From assembly GCA_003116875.1 (NCBI GenBank), contig BCKT01000003.1, positions 3,143-67,142 of the forward strand: 64,000 bases of DNA. Direction: 5' to 3'. The DNA is from Takashimella koratensis (lineage: Eukaryota; Basidiomycota; Tremellomycetes; Trichosporonales; Tetragoniomycetaceae). A program made the translations under genes and the position numbers. Under the pieces are notes generated by a model. That model was not told the origin of the DNA, did not search any database, and saw nothing but the letters and a program-made list of their open reading frames with translations. Positions within the stretch are counted from its first letter, which is position 1; each line of letters starts with the position of its first letter. This document shows, piece after piece, positions 43,790-55,120 of the stretch.

Positions 43790-45475
43790 TCAATCAGCGG
43801 TCATTGGCCAGATGCGGTTGTTGGAAGCACCATCCGAGTCCGCTCGGTCTGCCGATGGGAAGGGAAGAGTGATCACAGGAGTGCTCGCGGCGGCATAGTT
43901 GCTCAAAAACACGTCGGCGCTTGCCGGCATCTCTGAGGCCTTCTGCTTGGGGTAGCGAGAATCGGACGGGGAGAACACATCCATCGATCTGATGACGGGC
44001 GCGGCGGGAATGACGGGTAAGGGGAGAGATAGAGGTACTGAGGGAGGGCTTGACATCCATGACTGGGCACCACCAGCGTCGCCGAAACGCGACCCGGAGA
44101 GCGGTCCATTTCCCGGTCCCTGCGCACTCGTATCGCACAACGCCAAAGGTGACGACGACCTCGGAGTGCTTGCCGGCGTCGGCCAACAGCTGCCGTTCGG
44201 TGATACCCAGCGCGGGTCGATGGTTGTAAACGTGCCGTGATGTGGATAGGTATCGTAGGTGCTGGGGTAAACGGTGTCCTGTTGGTAGAAGGCATCGACG
44301 TTCTTGAGCTGGGGCGACACGTCGTATCCAATGGCAGGCGGAGACGAAGCGGGTGTAGCAGCGACTGATGCCGGCGGGGCCATGGGCCATGACGCTGAAG
44401 GGGTGACGATGCTGAATGTGGGCGAAGTTGGCGAGTGAAAGGTTTCTGACTGATTTGGCAAGTATTCGAACGTCGTTTCGCGAGGAGGCCATGAGAGACC
44501 CGGAGACGCAAGGACAGGTGCGGGAAGCAGGGGACTGGTTCGTATCGAGGCTGGAGCAGAATGGTACATTCGACCGCTGTTGACGACGTACGGGAACAAG
44601 GGCTGGTGCCCATGATCCTGCGAGTACTCTTCCGCAATGTCGTCCAATGTGGGTACCCAACCGTCGTCAAGTCTGTCGTCCAGGCGTTCAATTTCGTCCT
44701 TGACAAGGCTCTCGTGGTAGTCGCGCGCGTCGCTGTAGCTGGTCTCCCGCAATTGTGCCGGCGATGGGTGTTGAAGTGCGCCCTGGCTGATGGGCGATCG
44801 AGTCGCAGCACTGGCCGTCAGCTCCAGGGCAGGATGCCTCGCGGCGGTGAGCTTGGTGCGTCGTGAGTCGGCCATGCTGGCGCGGATCTCGTGGAATCTC
44901 GCTTCCACGGCGGGCCCCGCCCGCGTGCGAACCACTTGACCGTTGGCCAAGCGGCGGGTGCGAATCAGCTTGGGCGCTGCCCTTCGCTTGATCGCCAACA
45001 CCTCATCAAAGGTGGAAAGGCGGTGTAACGTGGGATCTGTAATTGTGAGCGACTATCCTTGAAGATCGTACTCACGAGCCCAAACGCTTGCTTCGGAGAC
45101 TTTGCCATCGGCGTCTTTGAACTGCCTCCCAGGAAACAGACGTGAAAAGCCGTAGATCTGATGGTCAGTTGTAACCTGAAATTCGCTCTTACATTCAGCT
45201 GCCGCCCGAACGAAGCAAGCTTGTCATGCTTGAACAACCTGGGCAACACTTCCTTCACCAGCTGGACGTCAGCGACAAAAATGTGAACCACTTACTCGGT
45301 CGGGCTGTGCAATGACAAGCTGCCTGCTGTCTGCTGCCCAGTAGATGACTTCGGGGCAAGGATGGGGGTCGAGGTTGAGAAACCTAGAGGTCAGGTTTAT
45401 GTGAGAAGGTGAGGCTTACTGGTACAGCTTCTGGAGGAAGTTTGGCTGCATGACAGACCACGCTTCAGCGGACAT
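43790..45475 (-). CDS. HSF-type DNA-binding transcription factor
   Basis: About 480 residues. The heat-shock-factor winged-helix domain fills the first 110 residues over four exons: FLQKLYQFLNLDPHPCPEVIYW, then LVKEVLPRLFKHDKLASFGRQLN, then IYGFSRLFPGRQF. The conserved FKHDKLASFGRQLNIYGF recognition helix is intact. A basic patch follows (IKRRAAPKLIRTRR). The rest is a long Pro/Ser-rich region without a clear coiled-coil trimerisation domain, unlike true Hsf1. It may therefore bind as a monomer or be an Hsf/Sfl1/Mga1-like regulator. The start is the ATG at 45475 (MSAEAWSVMQPN). Confidence 0.87.
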
Positions 45476-46425
45476 GTTGGCGATTGGCGATCGAGATCAC
45501 CGATGTGATGAGTCTATCGCTCGTCAGCCATCCTGTCAGTCACACCCTTCTCCCGCCGCCAAAAGCGGATTGGCATACGCACGTGTATGGACACCTGGTA
45601 GTGAGGGACGATTCCGGATCTCAAGCGAACTCGATCGAAAGCAGCGCGAGGGCAACGCAAGGTGTAACTGATTGGGTGAGGAAAAAAGCCTGGATGGCGG
45701 GCGGAAGGTACCTGTCGTCCCATTCGATAAGGGGAAGAGAAGACCAGAGAGACAAGTCCAGACGAGTGGGGTTTGATAAAGAGGGAGGAGCCGTCCAAGC
45801 TGGGATTTAGCTCGACTGGACGGGGGCTTAGGCGGAGTTGAAATGATTGGCAAAACCTGCGGTTGCGATATCGCGCGGCGCCCACAGCGCGCGCTGAACA
45901 CCATGACCGTCCTTTCTCTTTGTCTGTGGGCTCGGCCGAACACAGAGAAAGGAACGTTCATCGTCATAGCACGTCAAATGTGCAACGCCCGGTGGGCGTA
46001 ATCTGGAATGTCCCAGAGGGGGCAAGAGCAAAAGGCAGAGGAAAGAAAGTTGGAACTGGGGTAGTACATCTCATTCTAACCGAAGAGCCAGAAGGCGGTG
46101 ACGCTGTTGGTTTGTTGTATAGCAGCGTAGTCGATGCTTGTCCTTTGACTGATTTCTCACGGCTCATAGTCCAAACAAATTTGGGTGGGCTATCGAGCTA
46201 TGTGATACCCGAAGTCACACGATCTTGACAACCCCAAGTGAGAAATGTATCAAGGAGCTGAATGGAGCTGAGCCTGCACATATCTTGCTGAGAATACACG
46301 ACTGTATTCCATTGCGAGGGCTAATACTGCGCGGGGTCTGGCAATCCTCGGGTCGTTCAGTTGGTCTCCCCTTCTTTTCGCCCATCTCTTCACTGACTTT
46401 ATCTTTGTCTTACATTGGCCTACTC
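45476..46425. promoter_or_regulatory. Divergent intergenic region, HSF-type gene/GH26-like gene
   Basis: About 950 bp head-to-head. There are long CT/GA tracts near 45540-45760 and a CACACGATCTTGAC segment near 46215. No gene was recognised; overlapping frames on both strands look like chance products of the biased composition. Confidence 0.4.
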
Positions 46426-47711
46426 ATGAGGTCTCCAACCATTCTCCTATACCTGGCTTGCAGCCTACTGGTTGAGGCTGCTCCCCAGGGTCTGCGTCGC
46501 CGGTGCCAGTCACCATTTCAAGTGTCATCGTCTTCCTCGGCCGCCATTTCATCATCTGTCAGTTCATCATCTGTCAGTGCTCCATCTGCGTCGGTCTCAG
46601 GAGTCTCAATCAACTCCAACACCACCGAGAAAACCAATGTCGTCACCAATAGATCTTCGGTATCCCTTGATGGGCACTGGTCTTCAAACGGGGTCGGCGT
46701 TGGTTATCTTCCTGAAGACAGTACCTCCAACATTCCCTACGCAACCACAGCTGGTTACATTGACACACAATCCGTACCCTACGTCTTTGGCATCGTAAGG
46801 CTCTTCAGTCAGCTTCATGCTAAGCTCTAGTACACCCAAGTGTATGGCAACGGGAAAGGGTGGGACCAGAGCCAACTCTCCAAATTTGTCGACCAGATCA
46901 AGGGTACGAATATGATCGTTGAAGTTGCAGTCATGCCCGACGGTGGTTTCAACTGCTCCTGGGCGAGTCCAGTGTGCACGTACCTGAAAGAGTTCATGTC
47001 GGAAACTGGAATCCCTGAACTCCGTTGTCGATATGGTCATGAGGTGAGCTCTGTATGAAAACACAATGCTCATCATCAGGTCAATTGTGAGTAGAGATAG
47101 GGTCATCCGCCTTACACACAGGGTACACCTCCTCAGAGCCTGCAGCTTCCAACGACCAACAATACAATGGCACCTCAGACGAGTACAAGACTTGCTGGGC
47201 GGCTTTTGCTCAAGAATGTCAACCGGATATCAAAATGTTTTACTCACCAAATATTGCGGATCTTGCCACTTACGAAGAGTGGATGCCAACCGATCCCGCC
47301 ACGATAGACTACATCGGAGTTGATTGGTATCCTACAAGCGCTGATCAGGCAACGACAGCTCAATATCTTTCAAACTTCCAAGCTTTCCATGATCAATACA
47401 CGGCCGCCAGCAGTGAGCATTAAAAGGTGCCTGTCACTGACGCTTAGACAATTCCGCGTACTCCCACATACAGTTTGCAACTGGCGAGACTGCCGTCTCG
47501 TACGACGGCTGCGACGAGACGTGCAAGATCGACTGGCTGAAGCAGATTGTGGCTGCAAAGTCGTCCATGAGCCAGCTTGTTAGCGTTGATTGGTTCAACT
47601 ATGGTAAATAGTCCTCTAATTTCAAATACGCTGATATTCACAGACGATATGGCTATTCTTGCTTCATCATCAGACGGGTCCTCTTTGAAGAGCGCTTTTG
47701 AATGGACATGA
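46426..47711 (+). CDS. Secreted GH26-like glycoside hydrolase
   Basis: Secreted TIM-barrel glycosidase, about 340 residues. The signal peptide MRSPTILLYLACSLLVEAAP is followed by RRR (possible Kex2-type cleavage) and a Ser-rich linker. Barrel marks: GIYTQVYGNGKGW, MIVEVAVMPDGG, LRCRYGHEVNWY (the HExN acid/base motif of GH26), MFYSPN, IDYIGVDWYP, and FATGET with the likely nucleophile Glu. A 7-nt exon at 47080-47086 supplies part of HEVNW; leaving it out breaks the downstream frame. GH26 enzymes cut beta-mannan or beta-1,3-xylan; the substrate here is unknown. The start is the ATG at 46426 and the stop follows SAFEWT. Confidence 0.8.
47080..47086 (+). other. 7-nt microexon in the GH26-like gene
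   Basis: The seven bases GTCAATT lie between introns 47044-47079 (36 nt) and 47087-47121 (35 nt), each with GTGAG donor and CAG acceptor. Joining GAG|GTCAATT|GG gives E-V-N-W and restores the frame of YTSSEPAAS. Direct joining of the outer exons gives the wrong frame. Confidence 0.78.
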
Positions 47712-47872
47712 GATTACAGAGCTAAACGTGGACTTGAACTGCTGTAAACGTCAACTGCATTGATTGTAACGTAGAGTGATATCTCGCAAAGCTGGCTCTG
47801 CATGCTCGTCATCCCCAGTAACACCATAGTTGTTGGATTTGCTCTAAGCCTGTAAGAGTCTCGTTTGCCTAC

Positions 47873-49205
47873 TTAGTAGCCACCAGTGTATCCAGATGGT
47901 GGCGGAGCCCTGAGAAACGTCAATGAATATGCCGTTAAAAGAAGACTTACCCCTGGAAAGCAGTATTGCTTGAAGATGACGACGTTGGTGTCTGTGACCC
48001 AGTAGAGGGGGAAGTTAAAGCACCCGTGGAAGATGCCGCCGAAGCCACGCTAGACTGGGAGGTTGTTACCCCAGCCACTGCCGATGTCGGTGACGTTACA
48101 CTACAGACTGTTGTGGTAGTGGTGACAATGCTTGTCGCTGTCGTGTATCCTGTAGGCACCTCACGCTTATAACCCTTGTCGGGTCGAGCGTGCTGAGCGT
48201 TACGTCCAGATATCCCGCGGCGCTTGTGTGCGGCAGCTGGACTAGTATGAATCGAAGCTCCTGAAAGGTCAGTCTTCTCAAAGGCAAGCTGTCTCACTCC
48301 TTTGCCCGCCAGGGCTGGTATATGATTGAGTTTGAACCAGCCCAATGACCGACGCCGATGATTCATTCGACGTCACGGAGACAGAGGAACTACTACTGCT
48401 CGATGATGACTTTGACCCAGTTGAGTATCCAGTTGTGAGTCCGGTCAGGGACGACCATTTGGTCTGCGACGTGGTAACCCCAGTCGCAGTCGCAACGGTG
48501 ATGCTGTGTGTTGCGCTGGTACATTGACATGTGTTACGGGCGACCAAATTTCGAGGTTGATCTTCTCGCTTGCGGTAACCGCCCGAGTAGTCGCTGGGAG
48601 GAGGCGCGCTTTAAAGGTCAGCCTTTGTTGTTTTGGAAGAACATACCCCTGATATGCCTGGGAAGAAGAGGTGGTGGCAGCTGTAACAGTGGGGCATGGA
48701 CAAGTACTTGCTATCGACGTCGTGGTGGGGCTGCAAGTCGCTGTCACAGTTGTTGTCGACAGTACGGTTATGACACTTGCGCTTGTCAATGCCGTGGTTG
48801 CTCCTCCAGCGGTGACTGGCGGATGGGTAGTGGTGGCTGCTGAAAGGCTGGTGGTGACGGGGGATGTCGAGGTCACTGCCGCTGAAACAGACGAAGCCGT
48901 GCATGTGACGCTGAAAGCGGAAGCAGACGATGCCATGGTTGAACAAACTGCAGGGACCGATACGTTTGCCTCCAGAGGCAAACAGCATGATTGGAAATCA
49001 GGATTGCCGATGTCATTTTCGAGTGCGCAGCACTGATTGTCAGCAGAGAGCCTGTCATCAGACTCACCCCGCAAGCAAAGTAGCGCTCATAGTATGTGTC
49101 AGGCGTTTCGAGATACATGAAATAGACGCAGGCATGTATCTTCCTGGCCAGCGCCAGGACAACGAACGAGACCGCCAAGTTGGGAACAGTCAACAGCCCT
49201 CTCAT
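47873..49205 (-). CDS. Secreted Ser/Thr-rich protein with possible Kex2 sites
   Basis: About 390 residues. The signal peptide MRGLLTVPNLAVSFVVLALA precedes a cysteine-rich head (YFACGCCALE, FQSCCLPLE, seven Cys). Long Ser/Thr-rich, probably O-glycosylated stretches follow. Two modules end alike: SQAYQGAPPPSDYSGGY followed by RKRE, and NTAFQGAPPPSGYTGGY at the C-terminus. Each carries an intron after GG of the glycine codon (48609-48646 and 47910-47950). Dibasic sites occur at YRKR, HKRR and YKRE. It may be a wall or secreted protein processed by Kex2. No named family. Confidence 0.72.
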
Positions 49206-49626
49206 CCCTGCGAGTGAGTCGGTGTTGCAAACTTTTGGAAGGAAAGTGAAGTAGACAAGACAGTAGATAAACATTTGGGCGTGGCCTTGGCAACAAGTTT
49301 GATGTCGTATAACAGTGGGTTGTGTCCGAGAGCCGGGTCAACCTTTCAACCGGCAAGGAGTGTAGACCTCAAACCCGGAGGCGAAACCACATCTGATGTA
49401 CCGAAACATCCATCCTTTCATGAAATGTCCTTGCTCACACATGTCTCAACAGTATCAAAGGTTTCGACAGCACTTTTGCCCCACCAGGGAGAGAGTTGTA
49501 CGGACTGCTACCTCGAAATCACATCGTCTCTAGCGTCACCTCTCTGTGTGGTAGACTGGTTGCCCAGGTTATGTTTCTAAAGTGGGAAAAGCTGTACATA
49601 TCCCTAGACCCTCTCCACCTCCTTTC
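49206..49626. other. Intergenic, no gene seen
   Basis: About 420 bp with the promoter of the Ser/Thr-rich gene and the 3' end of the next minus-strand gene. No feature was recognised. Confidence 0.5.
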
Positions 49627-51759
49627 TCATTTGTACGCAGCGGGATCGAACGTGACCGTCGGCTTGATTTGCGTCCGCTTCGAACCCGACGACATCTCCC
49701 ACATCCAAATATTCGCCAAGTGCCGATCCGAGAGATCTTTGTACCGGCGACACGACTCCTCGTAGCCCTTTTGTTTACCAATCGCTTTGATCATGAGTTT
49801 GAGATACGCGTCCAAGTCGTCCGCCAGCTTTGACGGTGATGTGCTCCCCATTCCAATGTAAACAAGACCCGGGGTACGACCTTCGGAATTGGTAGCGGGC
49901 GAGAGAAACTTGGCCAAAGGGGATAATTCGTCGAGTAACATTCGCGCCGTCCCGCCGAGAGCCTGCTCACTGGGAATGGAACCCTTCCTTTTCTTCCCCA
50001 TTTTGCTGGCGACGTACGGGATGTAAATCTCGCGCAAACCTGGCCACCACTTGAGATCAAGAAAGTGGTGATCGGAACTGATGAGTGGTAGGAACCCGCC
50101 GAGGTCGAGGAAATAAACCCCTTTCAGAGTAGCAAGATTCACCACCGTTTCTGCCTCTGTATGATCAACAGTCCCACCCACGAAAGCTTGGGCCGCTGGG
50201 AGGGGCTCCGGCCCACACGAGTTTAGCGCCGCTGCCATGTTTGGAACCGAAATAATATTATTTTCTCGCTTCAGTTTGGGATCCCAGTTGTACTGTCGGA
50301 CATTGAGGAAAACGATCTCCGTGGGGCGAATCTGTCGCATCGCTTTTCCGACGACCATGTTCAACATCACCTGCGTCTCTGGTCGAGCTTGGGCGTAGAG
50401 ATCTTTGTCCGTGTCAAATGTCTCGATCCGAACGGAGCGCGACTCGTGTTCTAATCTCGGTCGACCGTATCCGTCGTCCGCAGTAATGCTTTTCAGCGAC
50501 CATCCTGGTCGAAAAACGATCCGCCGGCGTATCAAGTCCTCCTGCAAGTAATCGAACAATCGACCCCAAGCGCCCTCCACCGCTCGCGATGATTGGTACA
50601 TTCGCATCGCCCATTCCTTCTCCGTTTCGCCACATCCCTCTTCGCCCCACAGCCAAAAGGTCAAATCGACGCGATAACTCTTGTCCGCCTCTTTCTCACA
50701 CCGCATGCGAATCGCTAGACCCGAAAGGTCCAGGCCGTCGATGCTTAAAACTCGCTGCCGTCCAGTGAGGTTTGCCAAATGCTCCAACCAGCCGAACAGA
50801 GGTCCAATAGTCTCCCCCGCGCCCTCCAATGGCACTCCCGGGAAATACGACATCCTTTTACCCCGAGCTACGCAGCGATACGTGTCATTGAACCATCCCA
50901 GTGCCAGCTCGGTGCCTGTCAGATCTTTTTTGGCGCCAATTCGGTTGAGAAACGATTTCCAGCTCCGAGATCCCTCATGCTTGAATTGCTTGTGGCCCTT
51001 TGCGCCGAAGGCTTGGCGCATATCAATATGATCCTTCAAGCTTTGAATTTGTTTGTCGGTCATGCGTCCGCCGATAGCTTTTATCGCCTTGATACAGAAA
51101 GCTGGTATCGGTCCCAGATTGGTGTATTGCATCTTTTCGGACTTTTCGATCAACGACTTGTGCTCGGGTTTGGTCGAGTAGGGATGAACGCTGGCGATCA
51201 CCTCGGCGTGTTTGAGTAGTTTGATTATCTCAGGGGGATGAGGGAAAGTCTCGGCACTGAACATCTTCGCATTGTTGGAGTTCACTTTGATTTCTTGGAA
51301 TTTGAACTCGGGAGGGGGTCTAGGTCTTGTCCGTTCGTCGGATCGAAGGGGGTCGTCTCGAGCTGATGGTGCTGGCGATGGCGGTCGACCATCATCTCGC
51401 GCAGGTGGTCGCGGCGTAATGGGAGTTGTGGGAGAAGATGAGGGTGGAGGAACGGGTTCTGCGCGCAGTTCAGCGGGTGGACTCGCCCTTGTCGACGTTG
51501 TAGTCGGTTGTGGCGGTGCAGGCTGAGAGCTCGGAACGTTAACCGTAGAAGGCGGTATCGGGGCCGGGGGACCTGTCGGAGCCATCGTGACCGGAGGACC
51601 AGAGATATTCCCAGGAGCTTGTACGGGATCGATAGGTTGTCGTTTGCCGGACGATGCCGACACCGCGAGATAGACGCCGAGAACGAGTAACGCGACGATG
51701 ACCGCCGAAGCGCCGGGGGAAGTTGTCGAGAGCCTTACAGTCTGTCCACCTGTACTCAT
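49627..51759 (-). CDS. Large intronless membrane-anchored protein, unknown function
   Basis: One uninterrupted 710-residue frame with a clear ATG at 51759. A short N-tail leads to one hydrophobic helix (AVIVALLVLGVYLAVSA), giving a signal-anchor topology. A Pro/Ser/Thr-rich stalk of about 110 residues follows, then a globular domain of about 530 residues with no motif I recognise. It includes PPEIIKLLKHAEVIASVHPY, WGEEGCGETEKEWAMRMYQ, IVFLNVRQYNWDPK and YFLDLGGFLPLISSDHHFLD. The absence of introns in a gene this long contrasts with nearly all neighbours and could mean a retrogene or a fast-evolving lineage-specific gene. Confidence 0.78.
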   Translation of the reverse strand: MSTGGQTVRLSTTSPGASAVIVALLVLGVYLAVSASSGKRQPIDPVQAPGNISGPPVTMAPTGPPAPIPPSTVNVPSSQPAPPQPTTTSTRASPPAELRAEPVPPPSSSPTTPITPRPPARDDGRPPSPAPSARDDPLRSDERTRPRPPPEFKFQEIKVNSNNAKMFSAETFPHPPEIIKLLKHAEVIASVHPYSTKPEHKSLIEKSEKMQYTNLGPIPAFCIKAIKAIGGRMTDKQIQSLKDHIDMRQAFGAKGHKQFKHEGSRSWKSFLNRIGAKKDLTGTELALGWFNDTYRCVARGKRMSYFPGVPLEGAGETIGPLFGWLEHLANLTGRQRVLSIDGLDLSGLAIRMRCEKEADKSYRVDLTFWLWGEEGCGETEKEWAMRMYQSSRAVEGAWGRLFDYLQEDLIRRRIVFRPGWSLKSITADDGYGRPRLEHESRSVRIETFDTDKDLYAQARPETQVMLNMVVGKAMRQIRPTEIVFLNVRQYNWDPKLKRENNIISVPNMAAALNSCGPEPLPAAQAFVGGTVDHTEAETVVNLATLKGVYFLDLGGFLPLISSDHHFLDLKWWPGLREIYIPYVASKMGKKRKGSIPSEQALGGTARMLLDELSPLAKFLSPATNSEGRTPGLVYIGMGSTSPSKLADDLDAYLKLMIKAIGKQKGYEESCRRYKDLSDRHLANIWMWEMSSGSKRTQIKPTVTFDPAAYK

Positions 51760-51937
51760 GATTTGTAGTCGATTGTTGAGGTTGAAATTTGGAGTTGTTG
51801 TGGTTCAAAGACGGTATGGCACGATAAAGGAGCAATATGATCAAAGGTAGTCACAAAGGATCTCTCCATAGTTGTGGAGGAACCAATACATATGCAGCAT
51901 ATGTTGCTCTTAGCCAGTCTCTCTAAGTTCACTCGCC

Positions 51938-52408
51938 ATGACCAACATATCCAACCCATGTGAGAGGTGCCGATCAACTAGCAGCGAGAGAGAATACTCA
52001 GTCGAACAGGCTCGAGTGTCTACTCCATACCAAAGACTGCAGTCGTTCAACCACCTTGCGACACCCGAGACCACTCATCTGCTGCCGCCACCCACGCACC
52101 TTTTCACGCCACCGGTCCATCACCTTCGTTACCGAGGGTACTACCCCATCCCCACGGCACTATCCCCTGGATCATACCTACCCTCATCGTTCCTTCACGA
52201 GTTCGGACGCGGACCCGAGCCACTTTTCGGATGGGAGTCGGTCATCCCTCTTGCGCACAGCTACGGTTCGCCCAAATACGCTCGTCGAGTGAGACCGGAC
52301 TATAGGCGATTTTGTTACAGCGTTGGGAAGGCAGATGTACCTTATGCGTCGAGACCAGGTGGTCCACTGTATGGGATGCCCGCATGGATGAGCTCCATGC
52401 TCTGGTAG
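51938..52408 (+). CDS. Hypothetical protein, Pro/Tyr-rich
   Basis: A single frame of 156 residues from ATG to stop. The composition is protein-like, rich in Pro, Tyr and Arg (THLLPPPTHLFTPPVHHLRYR, FGRGPEPLFGWESVIPLAHSY). No membrane segment, signal peptide or family motif is visible. It starts 178 bp from the divergent 710-residue gene. It might instead be a 5' part of the next gene, but its own stop codon argues against that unless an intron is hidden. Confidence 0.45.
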   Translation: MTNISNPCERCRSTSSEREYSVEQARVSTPYQRLQSFNHLATPETTHLLPPPTHLFTPPVHHLRYRGYYPIPTALSPGSYLPSSFLHEFGRGPEPLFGWESVIPLAHSYGSPKYARRVRPDYRRFCYSVGKADVPYASRPGGPLYGMPAWMSSMLW

Positions 52409-52605
52409 TCTGATGCACCTCTTTTGACGAGGTTGACCGTGTGTTACGAGCAGTCGAAACTGGAAGTCACTGCCACATCCTTTGTTCCACAACTCCTCTA
52501 AAGCCGGACAAGGGTGATACGCAGTGGTGTGCTCTCATGACTGAGCAAGTGGTGTCACTTTTCCAAGCATCACCATCACCAATGAGCTTATGTGACGAGC
52601 AAACC

Positions 52606-53672
52606 ATGACGGAGGATCAGGCGATGCAGCCTTGGGAGGAGAACGGCGGGCTACCGGGAGCCAACGAGGACTACGCCCATGGGTGAGTATCGAGCATGAT
52701 AAACGTTAATTTGGGAGCAGTCAAGTCGATTCAGCAAACTACGACTTCCAACCTGAAGCTGAGCCGGGTTTCAACCACCAGGACATGCAAGACCCTTTGC
52801 AGGCTCCCCACTTGTCTCAGGCTCAAGAGCCGCTGCAAGGCTATCACCAGCACGAAAAGCGAGAACCGCCGCAGAGTCAGGATCAACGCGTCTATCGCCA
52901 GAATCCGCACCATCACGACCGCCCTCCTTCGCATGCCCAGAAAAACTCGGCGCACAATGACAGATGGGTCGAAGACCGGAGACGGGCATCCGGCTACCAT
53001 CAAACTCAGCCTCACGCCCCAGTTGGTCGAATGGAATCAGCAGAAATGTAAGCCATGGTCCAGAGGTTATGACTAAAGCTTTTTGTTAGTCCCCGAATCG
53101 AAGTCGTCCTACAGCCACAAGCAATCCCTCAAAATCCTTCCTATCCGCCAGCCCCCGCACAGGCTCCGGGCTCTAACACTGACCAAATGGCTATGCTCAT
53201 GATGAATCAAATGATGATGCAGCAGATGTCTGCTGCTCAGATGCAGTCGGCAATGATGGCAGCCCACATCGGAGATCGTGGTGGAGGCGTGCAACAGATA
53301 CAGCAGTGCAAGCAGAGCCAATGTCAGAAGCAGAGGAAGACGACCAACATCAGAGTCAAAGGTGAGCTGATGATCAGGGAGAACTGACAGCGTAGGCAAA
53401 CCGCCAGTGAAGGCCATCGCTGCACCACAGACAGTGCCCAGGCGCGTTATCACAGAGGCGAGAAGTAAGTCAAGACGTGTCCACAGCTGATATCAGTACT
53501 TTCGGCACCACCGTCAGCTTCCACCGGCATGGAAAACTGGCAAGAGGCTACCATCATCCTGTGTCTGGCTATTATAGGGCTCATTTACTTGGTCACGTCG
53601 CGATCATCCGGTGACAAGAAGGAGAGCTCTGAGAAGCCTAGTTCAAGCTCTAGCTCTGGCCAATCGAAATAA
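52606..53672 (+). CDS. Gln/Met-rich protein with C-terminal membrane anchor
   Basis: About 290 residues in five exons. The body is low-complexity and rich in Gln, His and Pro, with a methionine-rich stretch (QMAMLMMNQMMMQQM). Near the C-terminus is one hydrophobic helix (EATIILCLAIIGLIYLVTS) followed by a Ser-rich tail, a tail-anchored layout. The last introns join RVK to GKPPVKAI and TEAR to TSTGMENW. In-frame ATGs at 52582 and 52537 are alternative starts. No family recognised; it may be inserted post-translationally into ER or mitochondrial outer membrane. Confidence 0.6.
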
Positions 53673-53762
53673 GACTTTATACCCGCTCAGTCGAGCCCGT
53701 TGTTGTATTGATACAAAATCTATGTACACGCACCAAGTTTCCCAGATTGACCCGGCCCTTGC

Positions 53763-55120
53763 TTAACAAACTAGTCGCTCAGACCTCTCAAACTCCTTGA
53801 ACAGGCGCTCCACCCGTCGGCATTCTGCATCATCCGCAAACGCACCCTTCATCGCACGTTCGCTCAGCTGCAGCAAACCCCGTCGATCGACACCCCACCA
53901 CCTTGCGACGTGTTCGTGCTCTTGACTGCTGGTGCTTCCAAATACGCCAACGTCATCGGTGCCCAGACTCAACGCCGAGTTGGCAGACCACCACCAACCG
54001 AAATGATGATCTTCGTATGACGGCGACGTGTGCAGTCCTCCGTTGACCGTGTCTGGGAGCATTCGGGCGAGAACGTTACAGCTGAGGCAGAGCTCTGGTG
54101 CGATGCCCTGCTCCAAGATGCGTTGTCGAATTGACATTGGTACGTGTATCGCGTGTCCCAGGCGTTTAGGTTGCCACGAGAGGAGCTCTTCGAGTTCTTC
54201 CTCCGATGATGACGATGGCACTTCAGCATAGTGCAAGGCGAGAGGAAAGCCAAGAGAGTGGGCTCGGAGGAATGCCGGAGCGAGCCGAGCGACCTCGTTT
54301 GGAGAGTGAGGGTCACCACTGAGGTCAATACCGACGACCGGCAGACCTTCATCCCTAAGAGTAGAGGCCAGTGTGACAATGTCGTTGGCCTGCTTGAGAT
54401 CGTGACGAGCGCGGTCGACAGAGAGAATCAGGCTCGCCCGCATGACTCTTGCGGTAGACGGGCCCTGGTCGGACAAGGTAGGAGACATAGGCGCCATGAC
54501 AGGACTGGTCGTCGGCGAAGGGATATTCGCTGCGGACAAGTTCCAGTTTTCAATGACAGCGAGGACGGTTCGGACGGCATCCTCGGCGGAGACGGTACCA
54601 TTGCCGAGAGCCCGTGGTGTTGTCCGTAGCTCAAGATGAACAACGCCATCATTTGCAAAGTGGTTCAGAACTGATCGCGTCGCGTAGGCAAGGGCCTCGG
54701 GGGTGGATACGAGCTTGTAGATGTAATGGTTGAAATGAGAGAAGAAGCTGTGCAGTGAGTTAGCAAGCTGCTACGGTTGGAAACTTACGAGTTGATGCTT
54801 TGGCTGACGGATGGATCAGCCAATGCTTTGATGGGCGGCTCAATCCCCAAATCTCCCTCAAGCCTCGTTCTCCGCTCCCAGATCTCCTGAAGGCACTCTT
54901 TGGTGATACTACCGGTGAGGTGAGCATGAAGCTGTGATGGGGGGTCAGTGATGGGCGTCTCGTTCGGGTGAGCGATCAATCTTACCTCGACTTTGGGCAG
55001 GCGCCGACAAAATGCAGAGTCTGGTGGTCGCGACGACGGGGGAGATAAGGAGGGTAGGCTCGTGACTTTGGCCGATGCCAAGTCTGTAGGAGATGTGATG
55101 ACTGCCGCATCGGCCAGCAT
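53763..55120 (-). CDS. Adenosine deaminase-like (ADAL, N6-methyl-AMP deaminase type)
   Basis: Metal-dependent purine deaminase, about 390 residues. Metal motif ELHAHLTGS is built across intron 1 (PKVE joined to LHAHLTGS). Further marks: GIDLSGDPH, LALHYAE with the catalytic Glu, RLGHAIHV, LCLSCNVLARML and the C-terminal Asp pair LGTDDVGVF. The form LGTDDxGVF is typical of ADAL/MAPDA proteins, which remove the N6-methylamino group from N6-methyl-AMP, rather than of classic ADA or Aah1. All ligands are present. The start is the ATG at 55120. It stands head-to-head with RAI1. Confidence 0.88.
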
